A DNA stretch of 42,572 nt from Alistipes sp. (GCA_017501625.1 JAFVWO010000050.1:1-42572), one strand, 5' to 3'; positions 16,519 to 24,635 are shown, counted from the stretch's first letter. Numbers and translations are program-made. The notes: generated from the sequence alone by a model not told the origin.

Positions 16519-17862
16519 TTAGTGCTTTGCCTCAGCAATCTTCGTGCGGTCGTGCTTATAGCGGAAGAGTATCATAAACATCACGGCGACAATCAGCGCG
16601 TATGCCGCGAAGATAAACCATGTCGTCTGCCAGCCATTGGCATACTCGGGGCGCGAAACGAGGTGGCCACCATCCCATGTGCAGAAGTGGTCTACGACCT
16701 TGCCGGCAATATATGTACCTACCGAGGCGCCGATACCGTTGGTCATAAGCATAAACAGACCCTGTGCGCTGCCCTGCATGCTCTTAGGAGCCTCCTGCTG
16801 CACGAACATGGCGCCCGAGACGTTGAAGAAGTCGAAGGCTACGCCATATACTAAACATGAGCATACGAGGGCGACGATGCCCATGATGCTCTCCGTCGTA
16901 CCCACACCAAAGAGGCCGAAGCGCAGCACCCATGCGAACATGGCGATGAGCATAACATTCTTGATGCCGAAACGCAAGAGGAAGAACGAGGTGAGGAGGA
17001 TACACAGCGCCTCAGATATCTGCGATAGCGACACGAGCATCGTGGGGTTGCTTGCAAACCAGCTCTCCGACGTTGCCGAGAAGCTCTCTATATAGGGCGT
17101 GGCATAGCCGTTGGTTATCTGCAACGACACGCCGAGGAGCATAGAGAAGATGAAGAACATGGCCATCTTCTTGCTCTTGAAGAGCACGAAGGCATCCAAG
17201 CCAAGGCGCTCGGCAAGGCTCTTCTTACCCACCTCTTGGCTGAGCGGGCACTCGGGTAACGTGAATGCATAGAGGCCGAGGATGACACCCAAGCCACCAC
17301 TCATGACAAGCTGCATATATGTCTGCTGTGCTGTGAGCTCCAAGCCAAACGATAGGCTGTTTACGAGCCACATCGAGGCGATGAAGCCTACTGTGCCAAG
17401 AGTACGTATCGGCGGAAAGGCCTTGACGAAATCCAAGCCCGAGCGTGTGAGCGTGCCAAAGGCCACGGTATTGGATAGCGCTATCGTAGGCATGTAGAAC
17501 GCTACACTTATTACATAGGGTATAAACACGGGCCATATATCGGCTACATACTCCGCATTGCCGGCATTGGCCTCGGCAAGCAGCGTAGCCTCGTAGCCGA
17601 AGTATGCCGCAACGAGCATGAAGCCACCGGCCAAGAGGTGCGATAAGCCTAAGAGTCGCTGTGGCTGAATATACTTGTCGGCAATGATGCCCATAATCGC
17701 GGGCATGAAGATTGAGACAACACCCTGAGCGATATAAAACCACGATATATAGGCACCAAGGCCTACCTTGCCCAAAAACTGACCTACACATGTGAGGTAG
17801 GCTCCCCACACGGCAAACTGTAGGAAGTTCATAACAATCAATCGAGATTTGATATTCTTCAT
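16519..17862 (-). CDS. MFS nucleoside permease, NupG/XapB-like
   Basis: A 447-residue inner-membrane protein with about 12 hydrophobic segments. It starts MKNIKSRLIVMNFLQFAVWGAYLTC, and the N(F)LQFxVWGxY phrase is characteristic of the nucleoside:H+ symporter family. Later segments such as PAIMGIIADKYIQPQRLL carry the MFS loop 2-3 signature. In Bacteroidota these are usually annotated NupG/nucleoside permease. The specific substrate (adenosine, inosine, uridine) cannot be read. A TACCTTTG box at 17913-17920 precedes it, and rarA follows in the same transcript. Confidence 0.85.
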   Translation of the reverse strand: MKNIKSRLIVMNFLQFAVWGAYLTCVGQFLGKVGLGAYISWFYIAQGVVSIFMPAIMGIIADKYIQPQRLLGLSHLLAGGFMLVAAYFGYEATLLAEANAGNAEYVADIWPVFIPYVISVAFYMPTIALSNTVAFGTLTRSGLDFVKAFPPIRTLGTVGFIASMWLVNSLSFGLELTAQQTYMQLVMSGGLGVILGLYAFTLPECPLSQEVGKKSLAERLGLDAFVLFKSKKMAMFFIFSMLLGVSLQITNGYATPYIESFSATSESWFASNPTMLVSLSQISEALCILLTSFFLLRFGIKNVMLIAMFAWVLRFGLFGVGTTESIMGIVALVCSCLVYGVAFDFFNVSGAMFVQQEAPKSMQGSAQGLFMLMTNGIGASVGTYIAGKVVDHFCTWDGGHLVSRPEYANGWQTTWFIFAAYALIVAVMFMILFRYKHDRTKIAEAKH

Positions 17863-17912
17863 AATCAGTATGTTTTATATTTTTTATTTCACATGTATTG
17901 CAAAAATCTTAA

Positions 17913-17920
17913 CAAAGGTA
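17913..17920 (-). promoter_or_regulatory. -7 box for the permease-rarA operon
   Basis: TACCTTTG on the minus strand, about 50 nt before the ATG at 17862. It is divergent from the tRNA-Gln promoter 46 bp away. Confidence 0.5.
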
Positions 17921-17965
17921 TGAAATTTTTTTTACATTTTTCTTTGCAATTAAAAAATAATGTTC

Positions 17966-17973
17966 TACTTTTG
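17966..17973 (+). promoter_or_regulatory. -7 box of tRNA-Gln
   Basis: TACTTTTG with TTTG at 17943-17946, a spacing of 19, a full match to the Bacteroidota consensus. The tRNA starts 19 nt after the box. Confidence 0.65.
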
Positions 17974-17991
17974 CACCGTCAAAACAAATAT

Positions 17992-18062
17992 TGGGCTATG
18001 GTGTAATGGTAACACTACAGATTCTGGTCCTGTCATTCTTGGTTCGAATCCAGGTAGCCCAA
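17992..18062 (+). tRNA. tRNA-Gln(CTG)
   Basis: A 71-nt cloverleaf: acceptor TGGGCTA/TAGCCCA, anticodon loop TTCTGGT with anticodon CTG, T-arm CTTGG-TTCGAAT-CCAGG. The U1-A72 acceptor start is typical of glutamine tRNAs. CCA is not encoded. An A-C mismatch sits at the bottom of the anticodon stem (31-39). A terminator follows within a few bases. Confidence 0.92.
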
Positions 18063-18151
18063 CTAAAGCGACTCTCAGTGCGAGGGTCGTTTTTTTGTTG
18101 TATGTTTTGCAATAGGGTAGTGTTCCACTACCGCCACGTGTAGGCATGTAC
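18042..18151 (+). repeat. Direct repeat around the tRNA-Gln 3' end, copy 1
   Basis: Begins in the T-arm of tRNA-Gln (GTTCGAATCC) and runs through the terminator to about AGGCATGTACC. It recurs 332 bp downstream with a handful of differences. Confidence 0.85.
18067..18098 (+). terminator. tRNA-Gln terminator
   Basis: CGACTCTC pairs with GAGGGTCG (one G-T pair) and is followed by TTTTTTT. A duplicated copy stands at about 18400-18430. Confidence 0.8.
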
Positions 18152-18373
18152 CATTGATGCGAGCATCATAGACACGCCTACACGCGCCACAGCTACGCTG
18201 TCCCTATTGCAAACGTCATAATCGCTATGTGGGTTGTGCTGTCTGATTCTCACTCCATTGTGGTTGAGCCGATAGGGTTACGATTTATTGCTCGTCCTTT
18301 GCGCTGTGCGCAAATGCCTGCGCTATTTTTTAATGGTATCGGCTCTACTTTGCAATGGCGGGCCATTGCTGCA
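18152..18373. other. DNA between the two tRNA-Gln 3'-end copies
   Basis: About 220 bp with no ORF of note. A TACTTTGCA phrase at 18346-18354 resembles the tRNA promoter box. It is followed by the dyad GCAATGGC/GCCATTGC (18352-18369), so a second tRNA promoter may survive here without its tRNA body. Confidence 0.4.
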
Positions 18374-18485
18374 GTTCGAATCCAGGTAGCCCAACTAAAG
18401 CGACTCTCAGTGCGAGGGTTGTTTTTTTTGTTGTCTGTTTTGCAATATGGTAGTGTTCCACTACTGCCACGTGTAGGCATGTACC
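18374..18485 (+). repeat. Direct repeat of the tRNA-Gln 3' end and terminator, copy 2
   Basis: Copies GTTCGAATCCAGGTAGCCCA and the terminator exactly where the real tRNA has them, but the 5' two-thirds of a tRNA are absent. It continues in parallel with copy 1 to about 18484 (differences such as TAGGG/TATGG and ACCGCC/ACTGCC). This is a decayed second tRNA-Gln gene or an integration scar. Confidence 0.8.
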
Positions 18486-18493
18486 GGCTCAGT

Positions 18494-18625
18494 CTTAATA
18501 GTCGGTGGAGTATAAATCAACTCGTCATGCCGAGGCGGGGTATTCGTGGTGGCGAGGAGCGATAGTTGCTACCATGCCCCAACGTGGGCATCTACCACTT
18601 AATATACTTCGTTGCGGAGTGCGAT
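18494..18625 (-). repeat. Repeat B, copy 2
   Basis: Reverse complement of repeat B copy 1 at 12066-12197, with long identical stretches separated by single changes. The two copies are inverted and enclose the beta-barrel gene, the TPR regulator, rarA, the permease and tRNA-Gln. Confidence 0.75.
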
Positions 18626-18737
18626 GATGCAGGCATGGATAGCGTGGGTAGTTATTTGATAGCGCTTTACCCAATCTCCCCATTCTCCCCAGACTCCCCA
18701 TAACTGCGCATAGAGGCTGTGGTGTCAATCAAATGCC
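18626..18737. other. Intergenic DNA before the dnaK control region
   Basis: A C-rich stretch with four CTCCCC-like phrases at about 18675-18701. No gene or hairpin of note. Confidence 0.3.
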
Positions 18738-18780
18738 ATTTTGTCAGTCGCGGGCTGTGTGGCATGTCACTTTTGTCACG
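18738..18780 (+). promoter_or_regulatory. TTTTGTCA sites upstream of dnaK
   Basis: ATTTTGTCAGTCGCG at 18738-18752 is identical to one arm plus spacer of the groESL dyad. CACTTTTGTCACG follows at about 18768-18780, and a third relative, GTGTCACTTTTGG, at about 18797. Shared only by the two chaperone promoters in this window. Confidence 0.5.
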
Positions 18781-18821
18781 TTTTAGTAAATATGAGTGTC
18801 ACTTTTGGCGCATTTTTTTGT

Positions 18822-18837
18822 TTGGTATGCCGTTTGC
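18822..18837 (+). promoter_or_regulatory. Sigma-54-like promoter of dnaK
   Basis: TTGGTATGCCGTTTGC has the GG-N10-GC spacing, and TTGC at -12 is perfect, while the -24 box TTGGTATG departs from TTGGCACG at two positions. Its start would lie near 18849, leaving a 68-nt leader, close to that of groES. Confidence 0.4.
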
Positions 18838-18916
18838 CATGCTCTATTTCGTCGAGCGGAAGATGCTGCGACAGCGAAACGTGTAAAATATTAATTAACA
18901 AAATAAACTAACGATT

Positions 18917-20812
18917 ATGAGCAAGATTATTGGTATTGACTTAGGTACGACAAATTCGTGCGTAGCAGTAATGGAGGGTAACGAGCCCGTTGTTATTCCC
19001 AACGCCGAGGGACACCGCACAACACCTTCGGTTGTTGCCTTCACCGAGGGCGGTGAGCGTAAGGTGGGCGACCCCGCAAAGCGTCAGGCTATCACCAACC
19101 CCAAGCGCACGGTGTTCTCTATTAAGCGCTTCATGGGTGAGCGCTACGACAATGTGGTTGCTGATATCCAGCGTGCCCCCTATACCATAGTTAAGGGTGA
19201 CAACAACACTCCCCGTGTGGAGATTGATGGTCGTCAGTATACACCTCAGGAGATCTCGGCTATCACACTTCAGAAGATGAAGAAGACGGCGGAGGACTAC
19301 CTCGGTCAGGAAGTTACGGAGGCTGTTATCACCGTGCCGGCATACTTCTCTGACTCGCAGCGTCAGGCTACGAAGGAGGCGGGTGAGATTGCGGGCCTCA
19401 AGGTGCGTCGTATCATCAACGAGCCCACGGCAGCAGCCCTTGCTTATGGTCTCGACAAGAAGCAGAATGATATGAAGATTGCCGTATACGACCTTGGTGG
19501 TGGTACCTTCGATATCTCTATCTTGGAGCTTGGTGACGGTGTATTCGAGGTTAAGTCTACCAATGGTGATACTCACCTCGGTGGTGATGACTTCGACCAC
19601 GTGCTTATCGACTATATGGCTGAGGCCTTCAAGGCTGAGCACCATATCGACCTTCGTCAGGATCCCATGGCGCTCCAGCGCCTCAAGGAGGCTGCCGAGA
19701 AGGCCAAGATTGAGCTCTCGTCGGCTACGACTACGGATATCAACCTCCCCTATATCATGCCTGTAAATGGTATTCCTCAGCACCTTGTGATGTCGCTCAC
19801 GCGCTCTAAGTTTGAGCAGCTATGCGACCACCTTGTGCAGAAGACCATAGAGCCCTGCCGCATAGCTCTCCGCGATGCCGGTCTTCAGGCAAACCAGATT
19901 GATGAGGTCATCCTCGTAGGTGGCTCTACACGTATCCCTGCAATCCAGAAGGTCGTTGAGGAGTTCTTCGGAAAGACTCCTAACCGCTCGGTTAACCCTG
20001 ACGAGGTTGTTGCCGTAGGTGCTGCAATTCAGGGTGGTGTCCTCACTGGCGAGGTTAAGGATGTGCTCTTGTTGGATGTTACGCCCCTTTCGCTCGGTAT
20101 CGAGACCCTTGGTGGCGTGATGACGAAGCTTATCGATGCCAACACTACCATCCCTACACGTAAGAGTCAGGTATTCTCTACGGCTGTAGATAATCAGCCC
20201 TCGGTGGAGATTAACGTATGTCAGGGTGAGCGTGCCATGGCTGCAGATAATAAGTCTATCGGTCGCTTCCACCTCGATGGTATCCCCGCCGCTCCCCGCG
20301 GTGTTCCTCAGATTGAGGTAACCTTCGATATCGATGCCAATGGTATCCTTAACGTGTCGGCCAAGGATATGGGCACGGGCAAGGAGCAGAAGATTCGTAT
20401 CGAGGCCTCGAGCGGTCTTACCGATGCCGAGATTCAGCGTATGCGCGACGAGGCTAAGGCTAACGAGGAGAAGGATAAGAAGGAGCGCGAGCGTATCGAG
20501 AAGATTAACGCTGCCGACTCTAATATCTTCGCTACCGAGAAGCAACTCAAGGAGTATGGCGATAAGCTCCCCGCTGATAAGAAGGGCGCTATCGAGGAGG
20601 CTTTGGGCAAGCTTAAGGAGGCGCACAAGGCTCAGGATATCGCAGCTATAGATACAGCTATTGAGGCACTCAACGCTGCATGGCAGGCCGCCTCGCAGGA
20701 TATCTACGCTCAGCAGCAGGCACAGCAGGCGCAGGGTCAGCCTAATGGCGGTGCTCAGCAGGATGCCAACCAGCAGCAGCCCGAGGATGTGGAGTTTGAG
20801 GAGGTAAAGTAA
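18917..20812 (+). CDS. dnaK: Molecular chaperone DnaK (Hsp70)
   Basis: A 631-residue Hsp70 that binds and releases unfolded peptides in an ATP cycle with DnaJ and GrpE. ATPase motifs: [16 protein letters not shown] at the N-terminus, [18 protein letters not shown] near residue 190, and [16 protein letters not shown] near 330. The substrate-binding part starts after [19 protein letters not shown]. The C-terminus is Gln/Ala-rich and ends EDVEFEEVK, the usual acidic tail. No dnaJ or grpE is adjacent. The stop is followed after 13 nt by the two-hairpin 3' element. Confidence 0.98.
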   Translation: MSKIIGIDLGTTNSCVAVMEGNEPVVIPNAEGHRTTPSVVAFTEGGERKVGDPAKRQAITNPKRTVFSIKRFMGERYDNVVADIQRAPYTIVKGDNNTPRVEIDGRQYTPQEISAITLQKMKKTAEDYLGQEVTEAVITVPAYFSDSQRQATKEAGEIAGLKVRRIINEPTAAALAYGLDKKQNDMKIAVYDLGGGTFDISILELGDGVFEVKSTNGDTHLGGDDFDHVLIDYMAEAFKAEHHIDLRQDPMALQRLKEAAEKAKIELSSATTTDINLPYIMPVNGIPQHLVMSLTRSKFEQLCDHLVQKTIEPCRIALRDAGLQANQIDEVILVGGSTRIPAIQKVVEEFFGKTPNRSVNPDEVVAVGAAIQGGVLTGEVKDVLLLDVTPLSLGIETLGGVMTKLIDANTTIPTRKSQVFSTAVDNQPSVEINVCQGERAMAADNKSIGRFHLDGIPAAPRGVPQIEVTFDIDANGILNVSAKDMGTGKEQKIRIEASSGLTDAEIQRMRDEAKANEEKDKKERERIEKINAADSNIFATEKQLKEYGDKLPADKKGAIEEALGKLKEAHKAQDIAAIDTAIEALNAAWQAASQDIYAQQQAQQAQGQPNGGAQQDANQQQPEDVEFEEVK

Positions 20813-20825
20813 GCTTTTCTTGAAT

Positions 20826-20913
20826 TTCTTGTGATAAGGGGTCGCTTGCGGCCCCTAACAAAAAATGCCACCAATGGGACGTACACCAAGTACTACCTAT
20901 CGGTGGCTTTTTT
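20826..20913 (+). ncRNA. Two-hairpin 3' element, copy 1 (after dnaK)
   Basis: Lead TTCTTGTGATAAGG, hairpin 1 GGGGTCG/CGGCCCC (loop CTTG), an A-rich spacer, and hairpin 2 GCCACC-A-ATGGG ... CCTAT-C-GGTGGC with an A-C mismatch and inner TAC/GTA. It ends in a T7 run, so this copy can terminate transcription. It shares architecture and many bases with copies after mreB, the oxoamine synthase and aspS. Confidence 0.65.
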
Positions 20914-20997
20914 GCCGATGTATGCTCCCGCTACGACTGTTCGGTAGAGTGAAAGATGTTAGAAACACCACTTTGGACATGAGTAATTAGAAACATT

Positions 20998-21117
20998 GAG
21001 GCTGAATAAAAAGTGTATTTTGTCGTTATACTCGCCCTCAAAATGCTCATTTACGCCAAGTAAACTCCGCTTTTTCGGGCTTCGCAGGCCTAAAACTACA
21101 TCTTTTTATTCAGCCTC
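20998..21117 (-). repeat. Repeat A, copy 2 (120 bp, opposite orientation to copy 1)
   Basis: Arms GAGGCTGAATAAAAAG and CTTTTTATTCAGCCTC. The body matches the reverse complement of copy 1 almost base for base, with identical length. The GGGGATGAC hairpin follows at 21128-21159 in the same relative order as in copy 1, so the repeated unit is about 165 bp and includes both hairpins. Confidence 0.85.
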
Positions 21118-21127
21118 TTAACAAAAC

Positions 21128-21159
21128 GGGGATGACAAATTTACTTTTTAGTCATCCCC
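21128..21159 (-). terminator. Terminator-like hairpin of repeat A copy 2
   Basis: GGGGATGAC/GTCATCCCC stem with an A/T-rich loop, starting 14 bp beyond the stop of the Omp28-type lipoprotein gene. It probably ends that transcript. Confidence 0.6.
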
Positions 21160-21173
21160 ACGTTATTCGCAGG

Positions 21174-23855
21174 TTAGAATGTGTAGACGAAGGTATACTC
21201 TGTGCTGTCGGTAAACTGCAACGTGAGGCTCATTTTGCCCTGTAGCACGGTCATCGTACCATCTGTTACCGCCTTGCTTATACCATCAATCTTTACACTA
21301 TCGGCGTGGAATTGACCCGCGTTGCAAGCGTAGCTTCTTGGGGTTGTAAATTGATACTTTCCATCGTTGATAGATGTCGTTGTACCCCAATAGTCGCCTA
21401 CGTACACCTTGAGTGAGGTGTTGCCACCATCCGTAAAGGAGTAGGTATGCAGATAGCTGCCCAAAAGCGTATCGCTATAAGACATTGTCGAGAGCTTTAT
21501 GGCGTTCTCGTCATCGCCTTCGGGGACGTCGCCACTGTCATTATCGTCGCCATTATTACCACCGGCACCCGATATATACTCGTAGTCCAAGGTGCTATTT
21601 ATGGGGCACACGGCGCAGTTGACAACCTCGTAGCCACCCGATGAGGCATCATTATCGGCGCTAACGATAGCTATAACCTCGAGGTTGTTGGCGTTCCAGC
21701 TCGCATCAATGGGGAGCTGATAGCTGCGGCTCACCTCAAAGCCTACGGGGAGGGTGGCAAGCTCATCACCTGCCATGTCGCGCTTGCTGTAGGGTGTGAC
21801 TATCTCGCGCAGGGCGTGGTTATAGACGTAGTGGTGCTCTTTGTAGCCATTCGACTGGTTGGGTGATTGGATATTGTTCTCCAACACCCATACGGCAAGG
21901 TAGTACTCCTGCTCCAAGGCCGATGTCACATCTACGTTGATGTTAAGCGTGCCGCCCGACACGGAGGTTTCCATGGCGATACCTACGGCAGCACCATGCT
22001 TACTATGGTATGAGTTGAAGATGTTGCGCATCGTGGTATTCACGAAGTAGTCATCGCTATCCCCGCGAGGTATAATGCCTCCAAAATAGTTAAGGTAGAT
22101 GGTGGGTAGGCCACTAACACCTTGGAATGAGTACATGTCTGCGGCGGCCTTCGAGTATGCGGGGTCGCTGCTCGACATCTTACCCGCATGGAGTGTTACC
22201 TCGTGGTAGTACTCCTTGAACTCCGATGCAGCGAGAGCATGTAGGCGGTCCATGGCTGTGGGGCAGTAGCCGCAACCCATGTCAGTATGGTCGAGGATTA
22301 GGATGCGGTGGCTAAAAAGCGATGTTGTGCCGGAGCCTCCACCCGTACCTTCGCCCACGGTCTCACCATTGATAAAGTCATAGCCCACGATATAGTTGGC
22401 ATAGGGCATCCATGAGGCGTGTTGTTTGTATGTCTCTACGGCACTCTCAGGAACATATATCAGCGCTCCGATATAGCTGTAGCCTCCTGTAGGGCTGTCG
22501 CACAGCAGGGCGCTGTCGCCAAGCGTGGGAGGCGTTGTGGCACGTATATATATCTTCTGTATGTCGCGACTATTGGTGAAGGCATAAGGACCGATGTTCT
22601 CTATGCCGCTACCAATGTGCACCTCCTTAAGGCCTGTTGTCGCAAAGGCTGCCTGGCCTATGCTCTTAACCGAGTGAGGCAGGTAGATGGTCTCCAAGGT
22701 GCTTTGGTTATAGAATGCCAGTTGGTTGATGGTTGTCACCGCTGCATCGAACTCTATGGCGTAGAGCGAGTAGCACTGTCCATTGGCACAAGCACCAAAG
22801 ATGTGATTCGTTATGTTGGCATCTGTAGGTGAAGACTGTATTGTCAGCTGCCCACCCGTAGTGTTGTACCATATAGAGTTGTTGCCGGGGAACTTCTTCT
22901 CCACCTCACCTGCACCCTCCTCGGGGACATAGTCGAAGGCACGCATGCCCTGTATAGCATTGCGGTCGATGGCAACGCTCTTATCTGTAGACTTTGTCAT
23001 CGTGCCACCATTAGTGTCGGTAATAACTATGGTTATACCCTCGGTGAAGGTCTGAGGCAATAGGCCGATGTAGAATGTTGTCGCTGTTGTGGCGTTAAGC
23101 ATCGCGCCACCCTCGCACGTGAGTGTCATGGCCGTTGTGGGGCTCTCTGTGGCTACGAATGATGCTGTAGCATCCTCAGTGTTGATGACAATATCGCCTG
23201 CAAGCTGCTCGCCCTTGTTGCCTGTGAGCGTGATGCTTGCTATGGCGTGACTTGCACCTGTGAGTTCCACCTTCAGCCAACCATACACATTTCTCAGTGT
23301 CATGTTGTTTGTGGTGCTCTGTGCCACGAGGATGTTGCCACCCATGCCGTAGCTACCCTCGGCGTAGCTCTGTGTGGCCGTCACCGTCGCTCTCACGCTG
23401 TTATCCTCCTCGTTGTAGAGGTATGCCTCGTTGTCGGGGTAGAGCACAACGATGTTGCCCTCTACCTCGGGCGTTGTAACCTCCCCAACAGGCTCTATCG
23501 TGCCCTCGGTATCGCCCGTAGCACCTTGGAACTGCCACTGCTGGCGTGTCGCGCTCTTGTAGAATACCGTGAGAAGGTCATCTTCGTTCCATACGGTATG
23601 TAGCTCCTCGTTGAGCTGTATGCGTGTGTCGTTACCCTCAACGCCTACGGTTATAGATATGCTTTGGTTCTCCTCATTGTCGGGATTATCTCCATTGGTG
23701 TTCTCCTCCTCGCTTGGCGTATTCTCATCGTCAGGCTGCTCTATATTATCGGTGTTATCCTTGGGCGTGTCGATGTCGTTATTTGTCTCGGTGCATGCAA
23801 CCATGGCAACCATGGCAAACAAAAGTATAAATGCTCTCTTCATAATAACTCTCAT
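21174..23855 (-). CDS. Multidomain surface lipoprotein: fimbrillin-like, BspA-like LRR, Omp28/thioredoxin-like
   Basis: 893 residues. The ATG at 23855 lies 1 nt after the stop of a small ORF. An ATG at 23843 (MKRAFILLFAMVAMVAC) would keep the same lipobox. An acidic Asn/Asp/Glu-rich linker (about 22-65) precedes a fimbrillin-like beta domain (about 65-320, with WNEDDLLTVFY and VYGWLKVELTG). Next come BspA-like repeats (about 350-480, IEFDAAVTTINQLAFYNQST, LKEVHIGSGIENIGPYAF). Then an Omp28-type thioredoxin-fold region (about 515-760) carries DHTDMGCGYCP, a redox-type CxxC. A beta tail follows (about 800-893, ending DSTEYTFVYTF). Probably surface-exposed. Whether the CGYC pair is redox-active is unknown. 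Confidence 0.8.
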   Translation of the reverse strand: MRVIMKRAFILLFAMVAMVACTETNNDIDTPKDNTDNIEQPDDENTPSEEENTNGDNPDNEENQSISITVGVEGNDTRIQLNEELHTVWNEDDLLTVFYKSATRQQWQFQGATGDTEGTIEPVGEVTTPEVEGNIVVLYPDNEAYLYNEEDNSVRATVTATQSYAEGSYGMGGNILVAQSTTNNMTLRNVYGWLKVELTGASHAIASITLTGNKGEQLAGDIVINTEDATASFVATESPTTAMTLTCEGGAMLNATTATTFYIGLLPQTFTEGITIVITDTNGGTMTKSTDKSVAIDRNAIQGMRAFDYVPEEGAGEVEKKFPGNNSIWYNTTGGQLTIQSSPTDANITNHIFGACANGQCYSLYAIEFDAAVTTINQLAFYNQSTLETIYLPHSVKSIGQAAFATTGLKEVHIGSGIENIGPYAFTNSRDIQKIYIRATTPPTLGDSALLCDSPTGGYSYIGALIYVPESAVETYKQHASWMPYANYIVGYDFINGETVGEGTGGGSGTTSLFSHRILILDHTDMGCGYCPTAMDRLHALAASEFKEYYHEVTLHAGKMSSSDPAYSKAAADMYSFQGVSGLPTIYLNYFGGIIPRGDSDDYFVNTTMRNIFNSYHSKHGAAVGIAMETSVSGGTLNINVDVTSALEQEYYLAVWVLENNIQSPNQSNGYKEHHYVYNHALREIVTPYSKRDMAGDELATLPVGFEVSRSYQLPIDASWNANNLEVIAIVSADNDASSGGYEVVNCAVCPINSTLDYEYISGAGGNNGDDNDSGDVPEGDDENAIKLSTMSYSDTLLGSYLHTYSFTDGGNTSLKVYVGDYWGTTTSINDGKYQFTTPRSYACNAGQFHADSVKIDGISKAVTDGTMTVLQGKMSLTLQFTDSTEYTFVYTF

Positions 23856-23856
23856 T

Positions 23857-23982
23857 TTACCAATCTAACTCATCTTTTACATAGGGGTCTTCCATGCTTG
23901 TTGAAAAGCCGTGCTCTACGGCCACCTCCGTTACCAAAATCTCTGGCGCGAGGTACACATCTTTGGGATAGTACGCTGTCAT
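23857..23982 (-). CDS. Small ORF (41 residues) directly upstream of the multidomain lipoprotein gene
   Basis: The ATG at 23982 opens MTAYYPKDVYLAPEILVTEV, continues VAVEHGFSTSM and ends with the acidic VKDELDW, stopping at 23857. Only one base separates its TAA from the lipoprotein ATG, and a TATCTTTG box stands about 65 nt upstream. Composition is protein-like and the Y-x-x-P-E-I-x-V-x-E-V-x-V-E-x-G-F-x-x-S pattern resembles short peptides I recall upstream of surface-protein genes in Bacteroidales. That resemblance is from memory, not a search. It has no signal peptide or membrane segment. Translational coupling with the lipoprotein is likely. Confidence 0.6.
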   Translation of the reverse strand: MTAYYPKDVYLAPEILVTEVAVEHGFSTSMEDPYVKDELDW

Positions 23983-24046
23983 TGGGTCTCGATGTTAATA
24001 GTTCGTATGTTTTATAATTCTCGATGGTGGATGTAACATCCTAGTA

Positions 24047-24054
24047 CAAAGATA
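24047..24054 (-). promoter_or_regulatory. -7 box for the small ORF and lipoprotein operon
   Basis: TATCTTTG on the minus strand, about 65 nt before the small ORF. Confidence 0.5.
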
Positions 24055-24237
24055 TAGCATTTTTTTTGTGTCTACAAAATATTTTGCCCTATTTTTAGGC
24101 ATAGGTGTGACAGATGATACGGACGGTAGTAACAAACTAAGATTAGTAATAGGGGTGTTAGCATGTGTTACTACAGTTACTACTATTATTCGCACTACTA
24201 ATTACCAATTATACGTATAATATTAGATAAATTGTTG

Positions 24238-24245
24238 TATCTTTG
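24238..24245 (+). promoter_or_regulatory. -7 box of rnpB
   Basis: TATCTTTG ends 5 nt before the first base of the RNA, which also fixes where initiation occurs relative to this box in this genome. Confidence 0.65.
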
Positions 24246-24249
24246 CCGC

Positions 24250-24595
24250 GGATGTGCGCTCCATCGCTGCCACCTTAGGGTGGGGGAGGAAAGTCCGAGC
24301 AACAGAGAGCACCGTGCAAGTTAACGGCTTGATATGCGTAAGCGTATAGTAGCGTAGAAGAAAATAACCGCCCGCAAGGGTAAGGGTGAGAAGGCGGGGT
24401 AAGAGCCCACCGCGAGGGTAGCAATACTCCTCGGCAGTACGTCTCACGGGTTGCAAGACCATGTATACCGACAACTAAGGGTTGCTCGTCCAATGTCGGG
24501 GGGTAGGTTGCTGGAGGCGACAAGTGATTGCCGTCGTAGATAAATGATGGAGGCTCTGCTTCGGCAGAGTACAGAACTCGGCTTATAGCGCATCC
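24250..24595 (+). ncRNA. rnpB: RNase P RNA, class A
   Basis: The catalytic RNA that removes 5' leaders from tRNA precursors. Diagnostic blocks are in order: GAGGAAAGTCCGAGC near the 5' end (P4 5' strand region), a CCGCCC...AAGGGTGAGAAGGCGG block, GGTAAGAGCCCACCGCG, and near the 3' end ACAGAACTCGGCTTATAG. The ends GGATGTGCGCT and AGCGCATCC pair as P1. Length of about 346 nt is normal. It stands alone with its own promoter and terminator. Confidence 0.97.
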
Positions 24596-24600
24596 AAAAA

Positions 24601-24635
24601 ACAAGGTGTCGGCCATCACGGCCGACACCTTTGTT
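24601..24635 (+). terminator. rnpB terminator
   Basis: ACAAGGTGTCGGCC pairs with GGCCGACACCTTTGT around the loop ATCAC, followed by TT. Confidence 0.85.

Noticed and set aside
17965-18480. Minus-strand frames across tRNA-Gln and its duplicate
   Set aside because: They read the antisense of the tRNA and terminator. This is a common annotation artefact.
18941-20626. Long minus-strand frames inside dnaK
   Set aside because: Shadows of a strongly biased, highly expressed gene. dnaK itself is unambiguous.
24223-24628. Minus-strand frames of 83 and 117 codons
   Set aside because: They are antisense to the RNase P RNA.
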